DNA of 64,000 nucleotides, taken from contig CAWKOG010000022.1 in NCBI GenBank assembly GCA_963851215.1, positions 62,001 through 126,000 of the forward strand, read 5' to 3'. Each line of letters starts with the position of its first letter. The first letter of the stretch is position 1. Origin of the DNA: DATKFM01 sp963851215. GTDB lineage: Bacteria; Pseudomonadota; Alphaproteobacteria; Dongiales; Dongiaceae. The position numbers and the translations under genes are program-made. The notes beneath the pieces were generated by a model, which worked only from the letters and a program-made list of their open reading frames with translations, ran no database searches and was not told where the DNA came from. Shown one piece after another: positions 49,076 to 58,786 of the stretch.

Positions 49076-52000
49076 ATGGATGACACGGATCGCTACATCA
49101 ATCGGGCGCGCAATGGCGAAATACGCATCGGTGAAGACGAGATCGATAAAGACCTGATTAAAAAAGAGCTGGCCTACATCGCGAAAAAGAAGGTCGGGTC
49201 CCACCATATTGAGGAGCTGTTGCAACGGCTGAATGAAAATACGGAGGGTGGCAAGACGCCATACTTATTCGGCCTGGCGCTATCCGGTGGCGGCATCCGC
49301 TCCGCGACCTTTTCGCTCGGCGTCATGCAGCGGCTGGCCGGGGCGGGAATCCTGAAACATGTCGATTATCTTTCCACCGTCTCCGGTGGAGGCTATATCG
49401 GCACGGCCCTTTCCTGGTGGCTCAGCGGCAGGACTGGCAGCGAAGAACCGTATGACCTCGCGGAACATTTCCCCTATGGCACGCGCGATCCCCAGGCAGC
49501 CGGCGGTCCCAGGGAACCCAGAAAGTCCGCGAGCACCGTTAATTCCGAGCCATCCAGCGATCCGCCGATCCTGCGTCACCTGCGGCAGAACGGCCGGTAT
49601 CTGACACCGGGTGCAGGCATCACCATCTGGTCGGGCACGGCGGTCGTGCTGCGCGCCGTCCTGCTCAATCTCATCGTCTGGATCCCCACTGTCGCTTTGC
49701 TGCTGGTGCTGCTGCGATGGTCCGGGACCTTCGCATTTCTCAGCGGCCTGCACGGCCTGGTGGAGATGGCGGCGCCGTCGGCGCTCGGCCAGCTGGCGAC
49801 ATTCATCAACCCCGACGGCAGCACAACAGCGGCTTATCTGCTGCCGCCGGTTTTCCTGCTCAGCCTGCTCGTGGCATTGATTTTGACGATACTCTTCATC
49901 ATCTCCGCCATCAACTTCTCCATCCTCTCCTGGATGGAGCGCGGCGGCGCGGCGGGCCCTCCCGCAGCGCAATTGCGGGAGATCTCAACGTGGCGCCATG
50001 TGGGACGCTGGCTGCTAGTCGGTATGCTCGCGGCAGTCGATGTGGCGATCTTCTTATTCCTGTTCCTTCGGTTGCAGTCGCTGAGTGCGGCGATGTTTGC
50101 GGAGGGTGACGCGTCGGCGGCGATATGCGGTCAACTCGCCGCTCAGTGGTGCTGGGCACTTGCTTTGGCGTTGGCGCTCGCCGTTTTGATCTTCTACCTG
50201 GTGCGCCGGCATAAGTGGGAGAAGCGGGACTGGTGGGGTTTCGTGTTGATCTTTGCCGGCTTCGCTGCGTTGTTCGTGGCCGATGCCGCGCTGGCCTGGT
50301 ATGCCCGGTCCGGCGGGACGATTGTCGTCCTTTGGGGTGTGGTCAATCTTGCTTGGGTTGCTGGCCTGATTCAGTTGGTTGCGCTTGTCGGCGCTGTCGT
50401 TCTGGCCAATTTCTGGATCGCCTACATCATCCGCTGGTATTTGCGCATCGAGGGTCTGTCGGTGCGCTATGGCGGTCGCCGCGTGTTTGAGCAGTTTTTC
50501 GGCTTCGCCACGCCTATCGTCATTGCGCTGCTGGTTCTTGCTGCTGTTCCGCTTGTGGTCGCCTGGATCGATATCCGCCTTGGCGGTATTGAAGGGCTGC
50601 TAAGCATCGCCGCCGGCACAGCAAGCGGTTTCTGGGGTCATCTGCAATCGCAGAAGAAATCCGGCCACAGCGCCGTGACGAAACTGATTCTCATCGGCGG
50701 ATCGATGCTGTTTCTCTTTGGCATCGTCCTGCTCGGCTATCGCCTGGCAATCGAGTTTGACCAGGGGCCGCCGCTTGTTCGCGGCGCGCTAGCGGGCGTG
50801 GTATTGCTTGCCGTTCTGACGGGCTGGTTCGCCAATATCAACTATATCTCGCTGCACCGTTTCTACCGCGACCGCCTCATGGAAGCGTTCATGCCCGACC
50901 ACGACAGCGTGACAACGGACATTACGGCGCCGGCAAGGCTGGCGGACGATATGCGGATCTCGGACCTCTGGTCAGATCGGGCAACGGGGCCGTTTCACAT
51001 CATTAATACAAACCTTGTGCTGGTGAACTCCAGGGTGCGCAAGTATCGGTTGCGCGGCGGCGACAATTTCATTCTCTCGCCGCTCTATTCCGGCAGCGCC
51101 GCGACGGGGTGGGAGCTGTCGGCAAAGCTGATGAACGGCGAGATCACGCTGGCTTCGGCGATGGCGACCTCGGGCGCGGCGGCAAATCCTCGCAGTGGCC
51201 CGGGCGGGCGCGGCCTGACACGCAACCGCTTCGTCTCGCTCCTGATGACGCTCTTGAGCTTCCGCCTGGGGCATTGGGTTGCGCGGCCGATGCCGGAGGG
51301 CCGGGAGATCAGGTTCAAGCGGCCCAATCATTTCCGGCCCAGTGGTCTTTACTCCATCCTAAACGTGGGATACCGGGAAACGAACGCGCTGCTGGAGCTG
51401 AGCGACGGCGGACATTTCGAGAATCTGGCGCTCTATGAACTGATCCGGCGGCGCTGCGGCCTGATCATCATCTGTGACGGGGGACAAGACATCAAATCCT
51501 CCTACGCCGACTTTGTGACGGCAATTCAACGCGTCGGTGACGACTTCGGCGCGACGGTGCAATTCGACATGCATGTCACTGATCCTGCGACCGGCAAATC
51601 CGAAGCTTCGGGTCCCGAAGCACTGATCGCCCGACCGAATGACCGCCTATATCCGAAGAACGCCGAGTACTCCGATAAGGGTTACTTTGTCGCCACGATC
51701 AACTATGGCGCCTATGGCGGCGGCCCATGGCCGGAGAAAGGAACGATCCTCTATTTGAAGACCGCGATGATCGCCGAGCTGTCCATGACCGCGAAAGGCT
51801 ACAAGGGTGCCAATCCGTATTTTCCCAACCAGACCACGGCGGATCAGTTCTTCGACGATGAACAGTTCGAGGCTTACCGCGAAGTGGGCTATCGGGTGGC
51901 CGCGCAGATGATCGGCAACCTGGCGCTCGACGAGCTCTTCGGGAAGGGTCGGCCTGCATATGAAGTTCTGCGCCGCAACGGCAGGTTCCAAGCCAACTAA
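49076..52000 (+). CDS. Large polytopic patatin-like phospholipase
   Basis: 974 aa, starting at 49076. A patatin domain opens near residues 66-110: GLALSGGGIRSATFSLGVMQ (oxyanion loop) and YLSTVSGGGYIG (nucleophile Ser103 in a T-V-S-G-G version of GxSxG). A long membrane section follows (several helices between about 175 and 620: WIPTVALLLVLLRW, LLPPVFLLSLLVALILTI). The second half of the lipase returns at YSILNVGYRETNALLELSDGGHFENLALYELIRRR (the D-G-G catalytic Asp). The length and membrane insert are much more than in usual patatins. It probably cleaves acyl chains from membrane lipids. It is the sixth gene of the run. Confidence 0.87.
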   Translation: MDDTDRYINRARNGEIRIGEDEIDKDLIKKELAYIAKKKVGSHHIEELLQRLNENTEGGKTPYLFGLALSGGGIRSATFSLGVMQRLAGAGILKHVDYLSTVSGGGYIGTALSWWLSGRTGSEEPYDLAEHFPYGTRDPQAAGGPREPRKSASTVNSEPSSDPPILRHLRQNGRYLTPGAGITIWSGTAVVLRAVLLNLIVWIPTVALLLVLLRWSGTFAFLSGLHGLVEMAAPSALGQLATFINPDGSTTAAYLLPPVFLLSLLVALILTILFIISAINFSILSWMERGGAAGPPAAQLREISTWRHVGRWLLVGMLAAVDVAIFLFLFLRLQSLSAAMFAEGDASAAICGQLAAQWCWALALALALAVLIFYLVRRHKWEKRDWWGFVLIFAGFAALFVADAALAWYARSGGTIVVLWGVVNLAWVAGLIQLVALVGAVVLANFWIAYIIRWYLRIEGLSVRYGGRRVFEQFFGFATPIVIALLVLAAVPLVVAWIDIRLGGIEGLLSIAAGTASGFWGHLQSQKKSGHSAVTKLILIGGSMLFLFGIVLLGYRLAIEFDQGPPLVRGALAGVVLLAVLTGWFANINYISLHRFYRDRLMEAFMPDHDSVTTDITAPARLADDMRISDLWSDRATGPFHIINTNLVLVNSRVRKYRLRGGDNFILSPLYSGSAATGWELSAKLMNGEITLASAMATSGAAANPRSGPGGRGLTRNRFVSLLMTLLSFRLGHWVARPMPEGREIRFKRPNHFRPSGLYSILNVGYRETNALLELSDGGHFENLALYELIRRRCGLIIICDGGQDIKSSYADFVTAIQRVGDDFGATVQFDMHVTDPATGKSEASGPEALIARPNDRLYPKNAEYSDKGYFVATINYGAYGGGPWPEKGTILYLKTAMIAELSMTAKGYKGANPYFPNQTTADQFFDDEQFEAYREVGYRVAAQMIGNLALDELFGKGRPAYEVLRRNGRFQAN

Positions 52001-52012
52001 CCAGACGCACCC

Positions 52013-54510
52013 ATGACGCTGAACTCCGGACCAATCTGCCGCCCACGAGTTTCTCAGCGAATTGAGGACGCGGATCGCGACGCAGCCGCTTCCCTATCAA
52101 TACGGCATCGATGCGCGCGCCCTGGAAAGCCTCTGGGAAATCTTCGGCCAGGCCCGGACGACGATGAAAAAGTATCCCGGCTGCAGGGATTTCGCCGCTG
52201 CGGTGACCGAGATGCTGAACCGGGACCTGCGACCAGTGACGTCCAAATGGCACCGGGCGTACGAAGTCGGACGGCTCGATTCGCGGGACGGCGGCGACGA
52301 ATTCCGGGCCGATCTCGCCGATCTGCAGATCAAGCTGCGGGCGTTCGCCAGAGCACTCGAAAAGCTCGCCTATGGCTCGGCCGCGGATGAACCGACAATG
52401 TCGCCGATCATGGATGATGCGGCTCTTGCGTTGTGTCAGTCCAGCATCCGTTTTGGCGTGGTCGGCAGCGAGGAATACTGGCAGCAGATCAACGGCAGCG
52501 AAGCCGGGGAGATCAAGGAAAGGCGAAAGCGCTATGACATCGCGACCGGCGAGGGAACGAATGCTGTCGGCCTTGCCCTGTCCGGCGGCGGAGTCCGGTC
52601 GGCGACCTTCAGTCTGGGTGTTCTCCAAGTTCTGGCAAGCCGCGGCTTGCTTACGGATGTCGATTTTCTTTCGACCGTGTCGGGCGGAGGATACACCGGC
52701 AGTTTCCTCGCCGTAAGGCTGGGGGCAGGCAAGAGCCAATCGGAGATCGGATGCCCGGCCGGGCCGGACACCGAGACCATCCGCTACCTCCGCCACCACG
52801 CCAAGTTTCTCGCCGCGAGTTCGCTCAAGAACCGCTGGTCGATGGTCACGGCAACGCTTGCCGGCCTATTGCTAAACTGGTCGGCGCCGGCCTTTCTGGT
52901 TGCGGTTGCGGCTCTGCTCTGGACAGCGATCGAGTGCATTGCTGCAGGCAGCGATAAATGGCTTACGCTGTTGTCGCTTTTCGGCGGGTTGACCTTTGTG
53001 TCCCTGATTGCCTATGGCATCTTCATCAGAGGAACCCGCCGCGCCGCGAAGAATCAGCGGCGTGGTGTTGGCGTTGCTGCTTGCGGCGACCGGCCTGCTG
53101 GCGCTGCTCTGGCTGGTGAGCGCCGGCTACGAGTCGATCCCGCCGAAGATTTCAATCGATTGGACCTTGTCCGGCGGCGTGATTGCCGGTTTGGTCGCGG
53201 CCGGGCCGGTGATCCTGCGCTTCATTCCAATCCTGAAAACACCCTTCGCCCGGAAGTTCGTACTGCGAATATTGCTGGTCGCTTCGGTGGTGGTCTTGCC
53301 GCTTGTGGGCCTTACGCTCTTCTACTTCTTCCTGTCGCTGACGCAGCCCTCCGCGGCTACGGCAGGGAATACGGCCGGTTCATTCCCCGACTTGTACGGC
53401 GTGACGCTGCTTGCCCTCATCGCTGCTGTTTCCGGGGTTCTGGCAATCTTCTACCTCAACATCAATCTCACGGCACCGCATCGGCTCTACCGCGACCAGC
53501 TGGCCCGCACCTTCATCCAGATCAGCGAATCGGACGACCGGCCGTTCCCGCTAGCCGACCTGGATCCGGATCATCGGGCGCCCTATCTCCTGATCAACAC
53601 GGCATTGAACCTGCCCTCTAGCAGAGCAGCCCGACTGCGCGATCGGAAATGCGACTTCTTCCTGTTATCAAAGCATTGGTGCGGGTCGATCCTCAGCGGC
53701 TACTACCCCACCGCTCAATGGTCCACGAACAACGCCCCGCCTGATCTCGCCACCGCCGTCGCCATCTCCGGCGGCGCTGCGTCATCTCACATGGGACTCG
53801 AGTCGAAACCGACATTGACCGCCCTCTTGACGTTTCTCAATGTCCGCCTGGGCTTTTGGATACGCCATCCAGATAGGGAGAGCCTCTGGAATATACCCGG
53901 CTTCTCATGTCTCCTGCGAGAGATGACTGGCATCGGCATGTCGGAGAACCTGGCCTGGCTCAACCTGTCCGACGGCGGGCATATTGAGAACACGGCGGCC
54001 TATGAATTGCTGCGGCGGCGCTGCAAGTACATCGTCTGCGTGGACGGCGAGGCCGATCCGGATTTCACCTTCCGAGGCCTCATGACGCTCGTTCGACATG
54101 CACAGATCGATTTCGGCGTCAGGATCACGCCGAACCTCGACGGCATGCGGCCCAACCGCGAGACGCGACACAGCCCCACGCATGGCAACCTCTACCGCAT
54201 CTACTATCCGTGCCTGCGAGATGGCGATGCGGCGGAAATGGGCCTCCTGCTCTATCTGAAGCTGTCGGTGACCGGCAACGAATCCGAATTGATCAAGCGG
54301 TATCGAGGCACTCATCCCGATTTTCCCCACCAGTCGACCTTGGACCAGTTCTTCGACGAGGAGCAGTTCGAAGCTTATCGCCAACTCGGCGTCCATGTCG
54401 CCGAGGGATTCTTTTCCCGGACCTTGATGAATGGCGAGACCTCGCCGGCAAGCATGGCCGCCTGGTTCGCCCGGCTCGCAAAAAACCTGCTTGAACCCGA
54501 GCAGGCCTGA
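52013..54510 (+). CDS. Second large polytopic patatin-like phospholipase, two frameshifts
   Basis: About 830 codons, 12 bp after the first patatin. The ATG at 52013 is out of frame with the body: an early indel (52013-52029) switches to the frame PDQSAAHEFLSEL. The patatin motifs are VGLALSGGGVRSATFSLGVLQ and FLSTVSGGGYTG. The membrane part includes VTATLAGLLLNWSAPAFLVAVAALLW, and after a frame change near 53050, GVVLALLLAATGLLALLWLVSAGY and RKFVLRILLVASVVVLPLVGL. The catalytic Asp region NLSDGGHIENTAAYELLRRRC lies near 53965. It is a diverged paralogue of the upstream gene, with a longer N-terminal extension. Confidence 0.8.
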
Positions 54511-55171
54511 CGGGAGGCGTGTTGTCGTATCAACGGCAAACTGGCGGGCCGGCGCAGGAACCGCCCAGTTCGCGGCAGTGTTCTTTCACGGTGGCCTGAA
54601 CAATCGGAGTTCACGCAAATAATCAGAAAACTGCCATCGGGTAAGTATCGCCTCTATTCGCAAAAAATCGATTCCAGGACCGGAAAGCGGTGAGCATTTC
54701 GGCGGCCTGCACATTCATTCGTGCGGATGTAATTATTGATAGGGACAGCCATCGCTTGGCAACGACGCTGCGGCCTACGTTAGTTTCCGGGGCTTCGAGC
54801 GCGCCCAAGATGGTGAGACAATTGTTGGGTTCGCATGCTGATCATTTAAGAAACTGAGTTAAATCAGCATCATAACAGAACCTGGCATGAGGGTTTTGGA
54901 TATCGGCTGTGGAGCAGGCGATGTATCGATGCTGCTTGCGGAAGCCGTTGGCCCGTCTGGTCTTATCGTCGCTATCGACCGCGAAGTGCGTGCGATCGAG
55001 ACCGCTCGCTCCAGGGAAGCGCGACGGCCAACGATCTCATATCCGATGGGAATTTGATTGTTGTGTGACCTGATGTAGCTCTCCCCCGGCATTCGCTAGT
55101 GCCCGCTCTGCGAGGTCAAACATGCGTTACTTTTTGCTCGTTATCGCAGGTCTGTTGTTCGCCGGGCCGCT
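54511..55171. other. Intergenic region with decayed remnants
   Basis: About 660 bp between the second patatin and the integrase. The only recognisable thing is a methyltransferase fragment (54887-55057), listed separately. The rest appears lower in GC than its neighbours and contains no open frame worth annotating. Confidence 0.4.
54887..55057 (+). pseudogene. SAM-dependent methyltransferase fragment
   Basis: A 56-codon frame beginning MRVLDIGCGAGDVSMLLAEA, the class I motif (the G-x-G-x-G loop and the following helix), with PSGLIVAIDREVRAIETA covering motif II. The upstream frame (ITEPGMRVLD) suggests the true gene began earlier, and the downstream part is missing. It is a remnant cut on both sides. 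Confidence 0.65.
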
Positions 55172-56325
55172 ATGCAGACAAAAGGTGACGTGCGCTGGTC
55201 CATCAATGTCATGGTCGATGGCAGGCGCATACATCGCATTGTCGGGCGCGAGAGCGAAGGAACGACGCGCACCCAAGCCGAGCAGCTCATCGAGCGCCTC
55301 CGCACCGAGGCGCGCGAGAACCGCCTGCAACTGCCGAAGCGCCGCAAGCTGGCCTTAACGCTGGCGAAGGCGAGCGAGGACTACCTGAAGAACCTGCAGG
55401 AGTCCGGTGGCCGGAACATGGTGCCGAAGAAACGGCATTTCAAAAAATACCTATCCCCGGTGCTTGGTCACAAGCACCTGGATGAGATCAGCAGTTTCGA
55501 TCTCGCCAAGTATCGCCACGACCGCGTTAAGAAGGGCGCGAAGTCCCGGCGACGATCAACCTGGAGCTGGCGAGCTTAAGCCATCTGTTCACGATGGCGG
55601 TTGAATGGAAATGGCTGCGGGAGGCGCCGTGCAGGATCAAAATGGCGAAGAAGCAACTTCACGTCGCTGCTGTCCTGGACGACAACGAGGCGGACGCCTT
55701 GATCAGGACGACGATGTCGGACGTAAATCCTGATGCCTGGCTGTTCATCGCGATTGGCCTGCACACCGGCATGCGCCACCGGGAGATCCTGCAGATGCGT
55801 TTCGAGCATATCGACGCGCCGAACAAGCGTCTGCACGTACCACGCGCCAAGGCGGGCGCACGGCAGCAACCGCTAACGCGGGAGATCACTGACATTCTGG
55901 TGAAGGAGCGCGAGATGCGCGCGAAGAACGGCGAGGGCTGGGTATTTCCAACGCCACGGCCGAACGCCAGCAAGAAAGGCTATCGCGACCACATCTCCAA
56001 ATCGTTCAGCCGGATCGTAAAGGCTGCCGGCCTCGATCCCGCGCGGATTACGCGTCACAACATGCGGCATACAGCCGTCAGCAAGCTAGTATGGTCCGGT
56101 GTCGATCTGCCAATCGTGCAGCAGATCAGCGGGCATCAGTCCATGCAGATGGTACTGCACTACGCCAAGATCTTCGCGCCGCACATCGACCGCGCCGCGA
56201 GCAACCTGTCGCGCCCGCTCCCTGCCCCGCTGGCAGTCAAAACCGAGAACACGGTTACACACGACCTACACAAACCGCGTCTCCGCGTCATCAAAGGCGG
56301 GCGGCAGAAAGTCGCAAAAGTCTAA
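55172..56325 (+). CDS. Tyrosine recombinase (phage/island integrase), one frameshift
   Basis: About 384 aa. The first frame (55172 to about 55545) carries the N-terminal arm-binding and SAM-like domains (LAKASEDYLKNLQESGG, HLDEISSFDLAKYRHDRV). One indel near 55548 leads to the second frame (ATINLELASLSHLFTMAVEWKW). The catalytic domain shows the Arg in GLHTGMRHREIL, HxxR in ITRHNMRHTA, His in ISGHQSMQM, and the nucleophile Tyr in LHYAKIF. Its stop is 20 bp from attR and it points at tRNA-Met, the usual arrangement for integrases of tRNA-targeted islands. As written it is inactive. Confidence 0.85.
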
Positions 56326-56344
56326 GGATGTTCGGGGAGTAGAG

Positions 56345-56390
56345 TGGTAGCGGAGGAGGGATTCGAACCCCCGACACAAGGATTATGATT
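56345..56390 (-). repeat. attR: 46-bp repeat within tRNA-Met
   Basis: The 3' half of tRNA-Met, identical to 31707-31752. Flanks differ on both sides. The integrase gene lies 20 bp away. Together with attL it delimits a 24.6-kb island. Confidence 0.92.
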
Positions 56391-56421
56391 CCTCTGCTCT
56401 AACCAGCTGAGCTACTCCGCC
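56345..56421 (-). tRNA. tRNA-Met (CAT anticodon)
   Basis: 77 nt including the CCA end encoded at 56347-56345. The 5' end pairs GGCGGAG with CTCCGCT; the anticodon loop ATCATAA sits in a 5-bp stem, the variable loop is short, and the T-arm GGGGGTTCGAATCCC is canonical. The elongator form is indicated because the acceptor pair 1-72 is G-C style (initiator has C-A). The 3' half is reproduced at attL, so the island's integration restored an intact tRNA. Confidence 0.93.
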
Positions 56422-56484
56422 ATAGAGGACCGGCCGCCGCGCAGGGCGGCGGGCGCATGGATATAGGTCGGCAGGCCATGCGGG

Positions 56485-57807
56485 TCAAGCAAGGGGCCGG
56501 GCGATCCAGCCGCCGCCGAGGAGGCGGTCGCCGCTGTAGCAGACGGCGGCTTGGCCGGGGGAGACGCCGTATTGGGGGGTGGCGAAGATGACCGACACCG
56601 AGCCCGTGCCCCCCGCCCTCGAGCGCAGCTCTGCCGCGCTCGTGTCCCTCCCCCTCGTCGCGACGATCGCTTCGCGATCGCGCTGGGGGGGAGGGTTGTA
56701 AAGTGTTGCCTTCACGGCCGGCGTGGTGGAGCGGACCTTGACGTCCACCTCCAGGGTCTCGCCGGGGGCCGTGTCGGGGCCGAGCCAATTGAGGTCATCG
56801 ACCCGGATCGACGAGACCGCCAGCGCGCCCTTGGGGCCGACGATGACGCGGTGGGTCTCCGGCTCCAGGCGCAAGACGTAGAGCGGCTCGCCGGGCGTGT
56901 CGGGATCCACCAGGCCGAGGCCGCGGCGCTGGCCGACGGTGTAGTTGATGATGCCCTGATGGCGGCCGAGCAGGCGGCCGTCGCGATGCACGATCTCCCC
57001 CGCCTCCACAGCACCCGGGCGCAGCTTCGCCACCACCGACGCGTAGTCGCCCGTGGGCACAAAGCAGATGTCCTGGCTGTCTGGCTTGGCCGCCACCGGC
57101 AGCTCGAGCCGGGCGGCGATGTCGCGGGTCGCGGTTTTCGCCAGATCGCCCAGGGGGAAGCGCAGGAAATCGAGCTGCGCCCGCGTGGTCGCGAACAGGA
57201 AATAGCTCTGGTCTCGCGCGGGGTCGGCGGCGCGATGCATCTCCACACCCGCATCGCCCACCACGCGCCGCGCATAATGGCCGGTGGCCAGCGCCTCGGC
57301 GCCGAGGTCTCGCGCGGTCTGCAAGAGATCGCGGAACTTCACCCGCTGATTGCAGCGCACGCAGGGGATCGGCGTGGCGCCCGCGAGATAGGTGTCGGCG
57401 AAATCATCCATCACCTCGGCGCGGAAGCGGCTTTCATAGTCGAGCACGTAGTGCGGCATGCCCAGCTTGTCGGCGACGCGCCGCGCGTCATGGATGTCCT
57501 GGCCGGCGCAGCAGGCGCCCTTGCGGCCAACCGCCGCGCCGTGATCGTAGAGCTGCAGTGTGATGCCCACGACATCATAGCCCGCGGCCTTCATCAGCGC
57601 GGCCGTGACCGAGCTGTCGACGCCGCCCGACATCGCCACCACCACGCGCGTGGCACCCGGCGCCTTGTGGGGCGCCACGGAAAACAGCTCCGGCGGCAGC
57701 CCGCGAGGGAGCGGCGCGGCGCAGAGGTCAGCGATTAGGCTGGTCTCGATCATGGCGCGGAATATAGGGATCTCGGGCCTTTCCGCCACTGCTAACTGCG
57801 CGGTCAT
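56485..57807 (-). CDS. mnmA: tRNA-specific 2-thiouridylase
   Basis: 440 aa. Catalyses ATP-dependent 2-thiolation of U34 in tRNA Lys, Glu and Gln. The PP-loop VVVAMSGGVDSSVTAALM is at about 55-72, catalytic cysteines are in CVRCNQRVKF and DSQDICFVPTGDY, and TGHYARRV, ARDQSYFLF and GQRRGLG are conserved. The family usually has 360-380 residues: here the N-terminus is about 45 residues longer, and near 380-410 the segment NPPPQRDREAIVATRGRDTS is an extra insertion coming from a palindrome in the DNA. The end SPGQAAVCYSGDRLLGGGWI is canonical. It is a core gene beside the tRNA, outside the island. Confidence 0.93.
   Translation of the reverse strand: MTAQLAVAERPEIPIFRAMIETSLIADLCAAPLPRGLPPELFSVAPHKAPGATRVVVAMSGGVDSSVTAALMKAAGYDVVGITLQLYDHGAAVGRKGACCAGQDIHDARRVADKLGMPHYVLDYESRFRAEVMDDFADTYLAGATPIPCVRCNQRVKFRDLLQTARDLGAEALATGHYARRVVGDAGVEMHRAADPARDQSYFLFATTRAQLDFLRFPLGDLAKTATRDIAARLELPVAAKPDSQDICFVPTGDYASVVAKLRPGAVEAGEIVHRDGRLLGRHQGIINYTVGQRRGLGLVDPDTPGEPLYVLRLEPETHRVIVGPKGALAVSSIRVDDLNWLGPDTAPGETLEVDVKVRSTTPAVKATLYNPPPQRDREAIVATRGRDTSAAELRSRAGGTGSVSVIFATPQYGVSPGQAAVCYSGDRLLGGGWIARPLA
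56646..56695. repeat. Palindromic element inside mnmA (RPE-like)
   Basis: CCCTCCCCC pairs with GGGGGAGGG, with an inner GATCGC/GCGATC pair around TTC; the arms are imperfect in between. It lies within the coding frame and translates as the extra 30 or so residues of MnmA (PPPQRDREAIVATRGRD). It resembles in-frame palindromic elements (for example RPEs in Rickettsia) that settle in protein-coding genes of alphaproteobacteria. Confidence 0.65.
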
Positions 57808-57838
57808 TTTGTCACCTGCGCGTAAGTAATGAAGGGAG

Positions 57839-58026
57839 GGAACCGCCGATAAACGCCGATGGACGCCGATTGGCTGGAGCTAAACGCAAGTTCCCTGATG
57901 GTTCTCGATTTTGATGCTCCGGTGCGCCGCTTCGCGGCGCATCAATAACCACTCCCGGAAGGACGTGCAGAGCTTTCTTGCAGTTCTCGATGCATCGGCG
58001 TTTATCGGCGTTCATCGGCGGTTTCC
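57839..58026. repeat. MITE-like 188-bp inverted-repeat element
   Basis: The left end GGAACCGCCGATAAACGCCG (57839-57870) is the reverse complement, with few changes, of the right end (57994-58026). The arms are built of 10- or 11-bp units with the core CGCCGAT. The interior has a small palindrome (GGTGCGCCGCTTCGCGGCGCA). It codes for no protein and lies between mnmA and the transferase gene. This kind of repeat is seen in many bacterial genomes and probably moves in trans. Confidence 0.6.
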
Positions 58027-58099
58027 TTTCTTCGAGCCGTTGGCGCCCGCGCCTGCGCATCGTTAAGATCGCGCCAAAATCTTTGGAAAGGAATCTCCC

Positions 58100-58786
58100 A
58101 TGGCGTTGACGTTTTATTACGGCTCGGGCTCGCCCTATGCGTGGAAGGTGTGGCTGGCGCTGGAGCACAAGGGCATTCCCTATGAGCTCAAGCTGCTGTC
58201 CTTCGATGCCGGCGACACCCAGAAGCCCGAGTTCCTGAAGGTGAATCCGCGCGGCCAAGTGCCGGCGATCCTGCATGACGGCTTCGCGCTCTTCGAGTCG
58301 ACGGCGATCTGCGAATACCTGGAGGAACGTTTTCCGCATCGGCCGCTGCTGCCGCTGGAGCCGCAGCCGCGCGCCACGGTGCGCCGGATGGTGCTGGAGG
58401 CGGAGAGCCAGATGCCCAAGGCCGGGAGCGAGCTGATGGATCAGACCCTGTACCGCCCCAAGGACCAGCCGGAAGACGCGGCCAAAATCGCCACGGCGAT
58501 GGAAGCGATGGCGGCGGAACTGGCGCGCTGGGAGGGCTATCTGGCCGGCGGCGCTGGAGCTTCGGGTGGCGCGGGCAGCGCCGGCGGCGGCGATTTCCTT
58601 GCGGGCACGATGACCCTGGCGGATTTCGCCCTGTTCCCCTGGGTGCGCATCCTGCGCCGCCTGCAACAGCGCCTGCCCCACATCAAATCCGGCGACCGCA
58701 TCCCCAAAGGCCTGCAGGCCTGGGTGGGACGGATCGAGGCGCTGCCCTACTACGAAAAAACCATCCCGCCCCATTGGAAGGGGTGA
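58100..58786 (+). CDS. Glutathione S-transferase family protein
   Basis: 228 aa. The thioredoxin-like N-terminal domain reads LTFYYGSGSPYAWKVWLALEHKGIPYELKLL (the Ser/Tyr near residue 8-12 is where the thiol-activating residue lies), with KVNPRGQVPAILHDGFALFESTAICEYL (the glutathione-binding ES motif). The helical C-terminal domain contains LADFALFPWVRIL and a Gly/Ala-rich loop insert (GAGASGGAGSAGGG). Function: conjugation or reduction with glutathione; the substrate is unknown. A palindrome follows the gene. Confidence 0.88.
   Translation: MALTFYYGSGSPYAWKVWLALEHKGIPYELKLLSFDAGDTQKPEFLKVNPRGQVPAILHDGFALFESTAICEYLEERFPHRPLLPLEPQPRATVRRMVLEAESQMPKAGSELMDQTLYRPKDQPEDAAKIATAMEAMAAELARWEGYLAGGAGASGGAGSAGGGDFLAGTMTLADFALFPWVRILRRLQQRLPHIKSGDRIPKGLQAWVGRIEALPYYEKTIPPHWKG

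Noticed and set aside
49280..49972. 230-codon minus-strand frame over the patatin gene
   Set aside because: Antisense shadow with no membrane or domain features; the plus-strand patatin is clear.
40841..54510. Reading the cytochrome cluster as a normal respiratory (cytochrome oxidase) operon
   Set aside because: No subunit I/II-type oxidase, no quinol dehydrogenase and no maturation genes are present; the haem proteins are instead of the RoxA/MauG kind.
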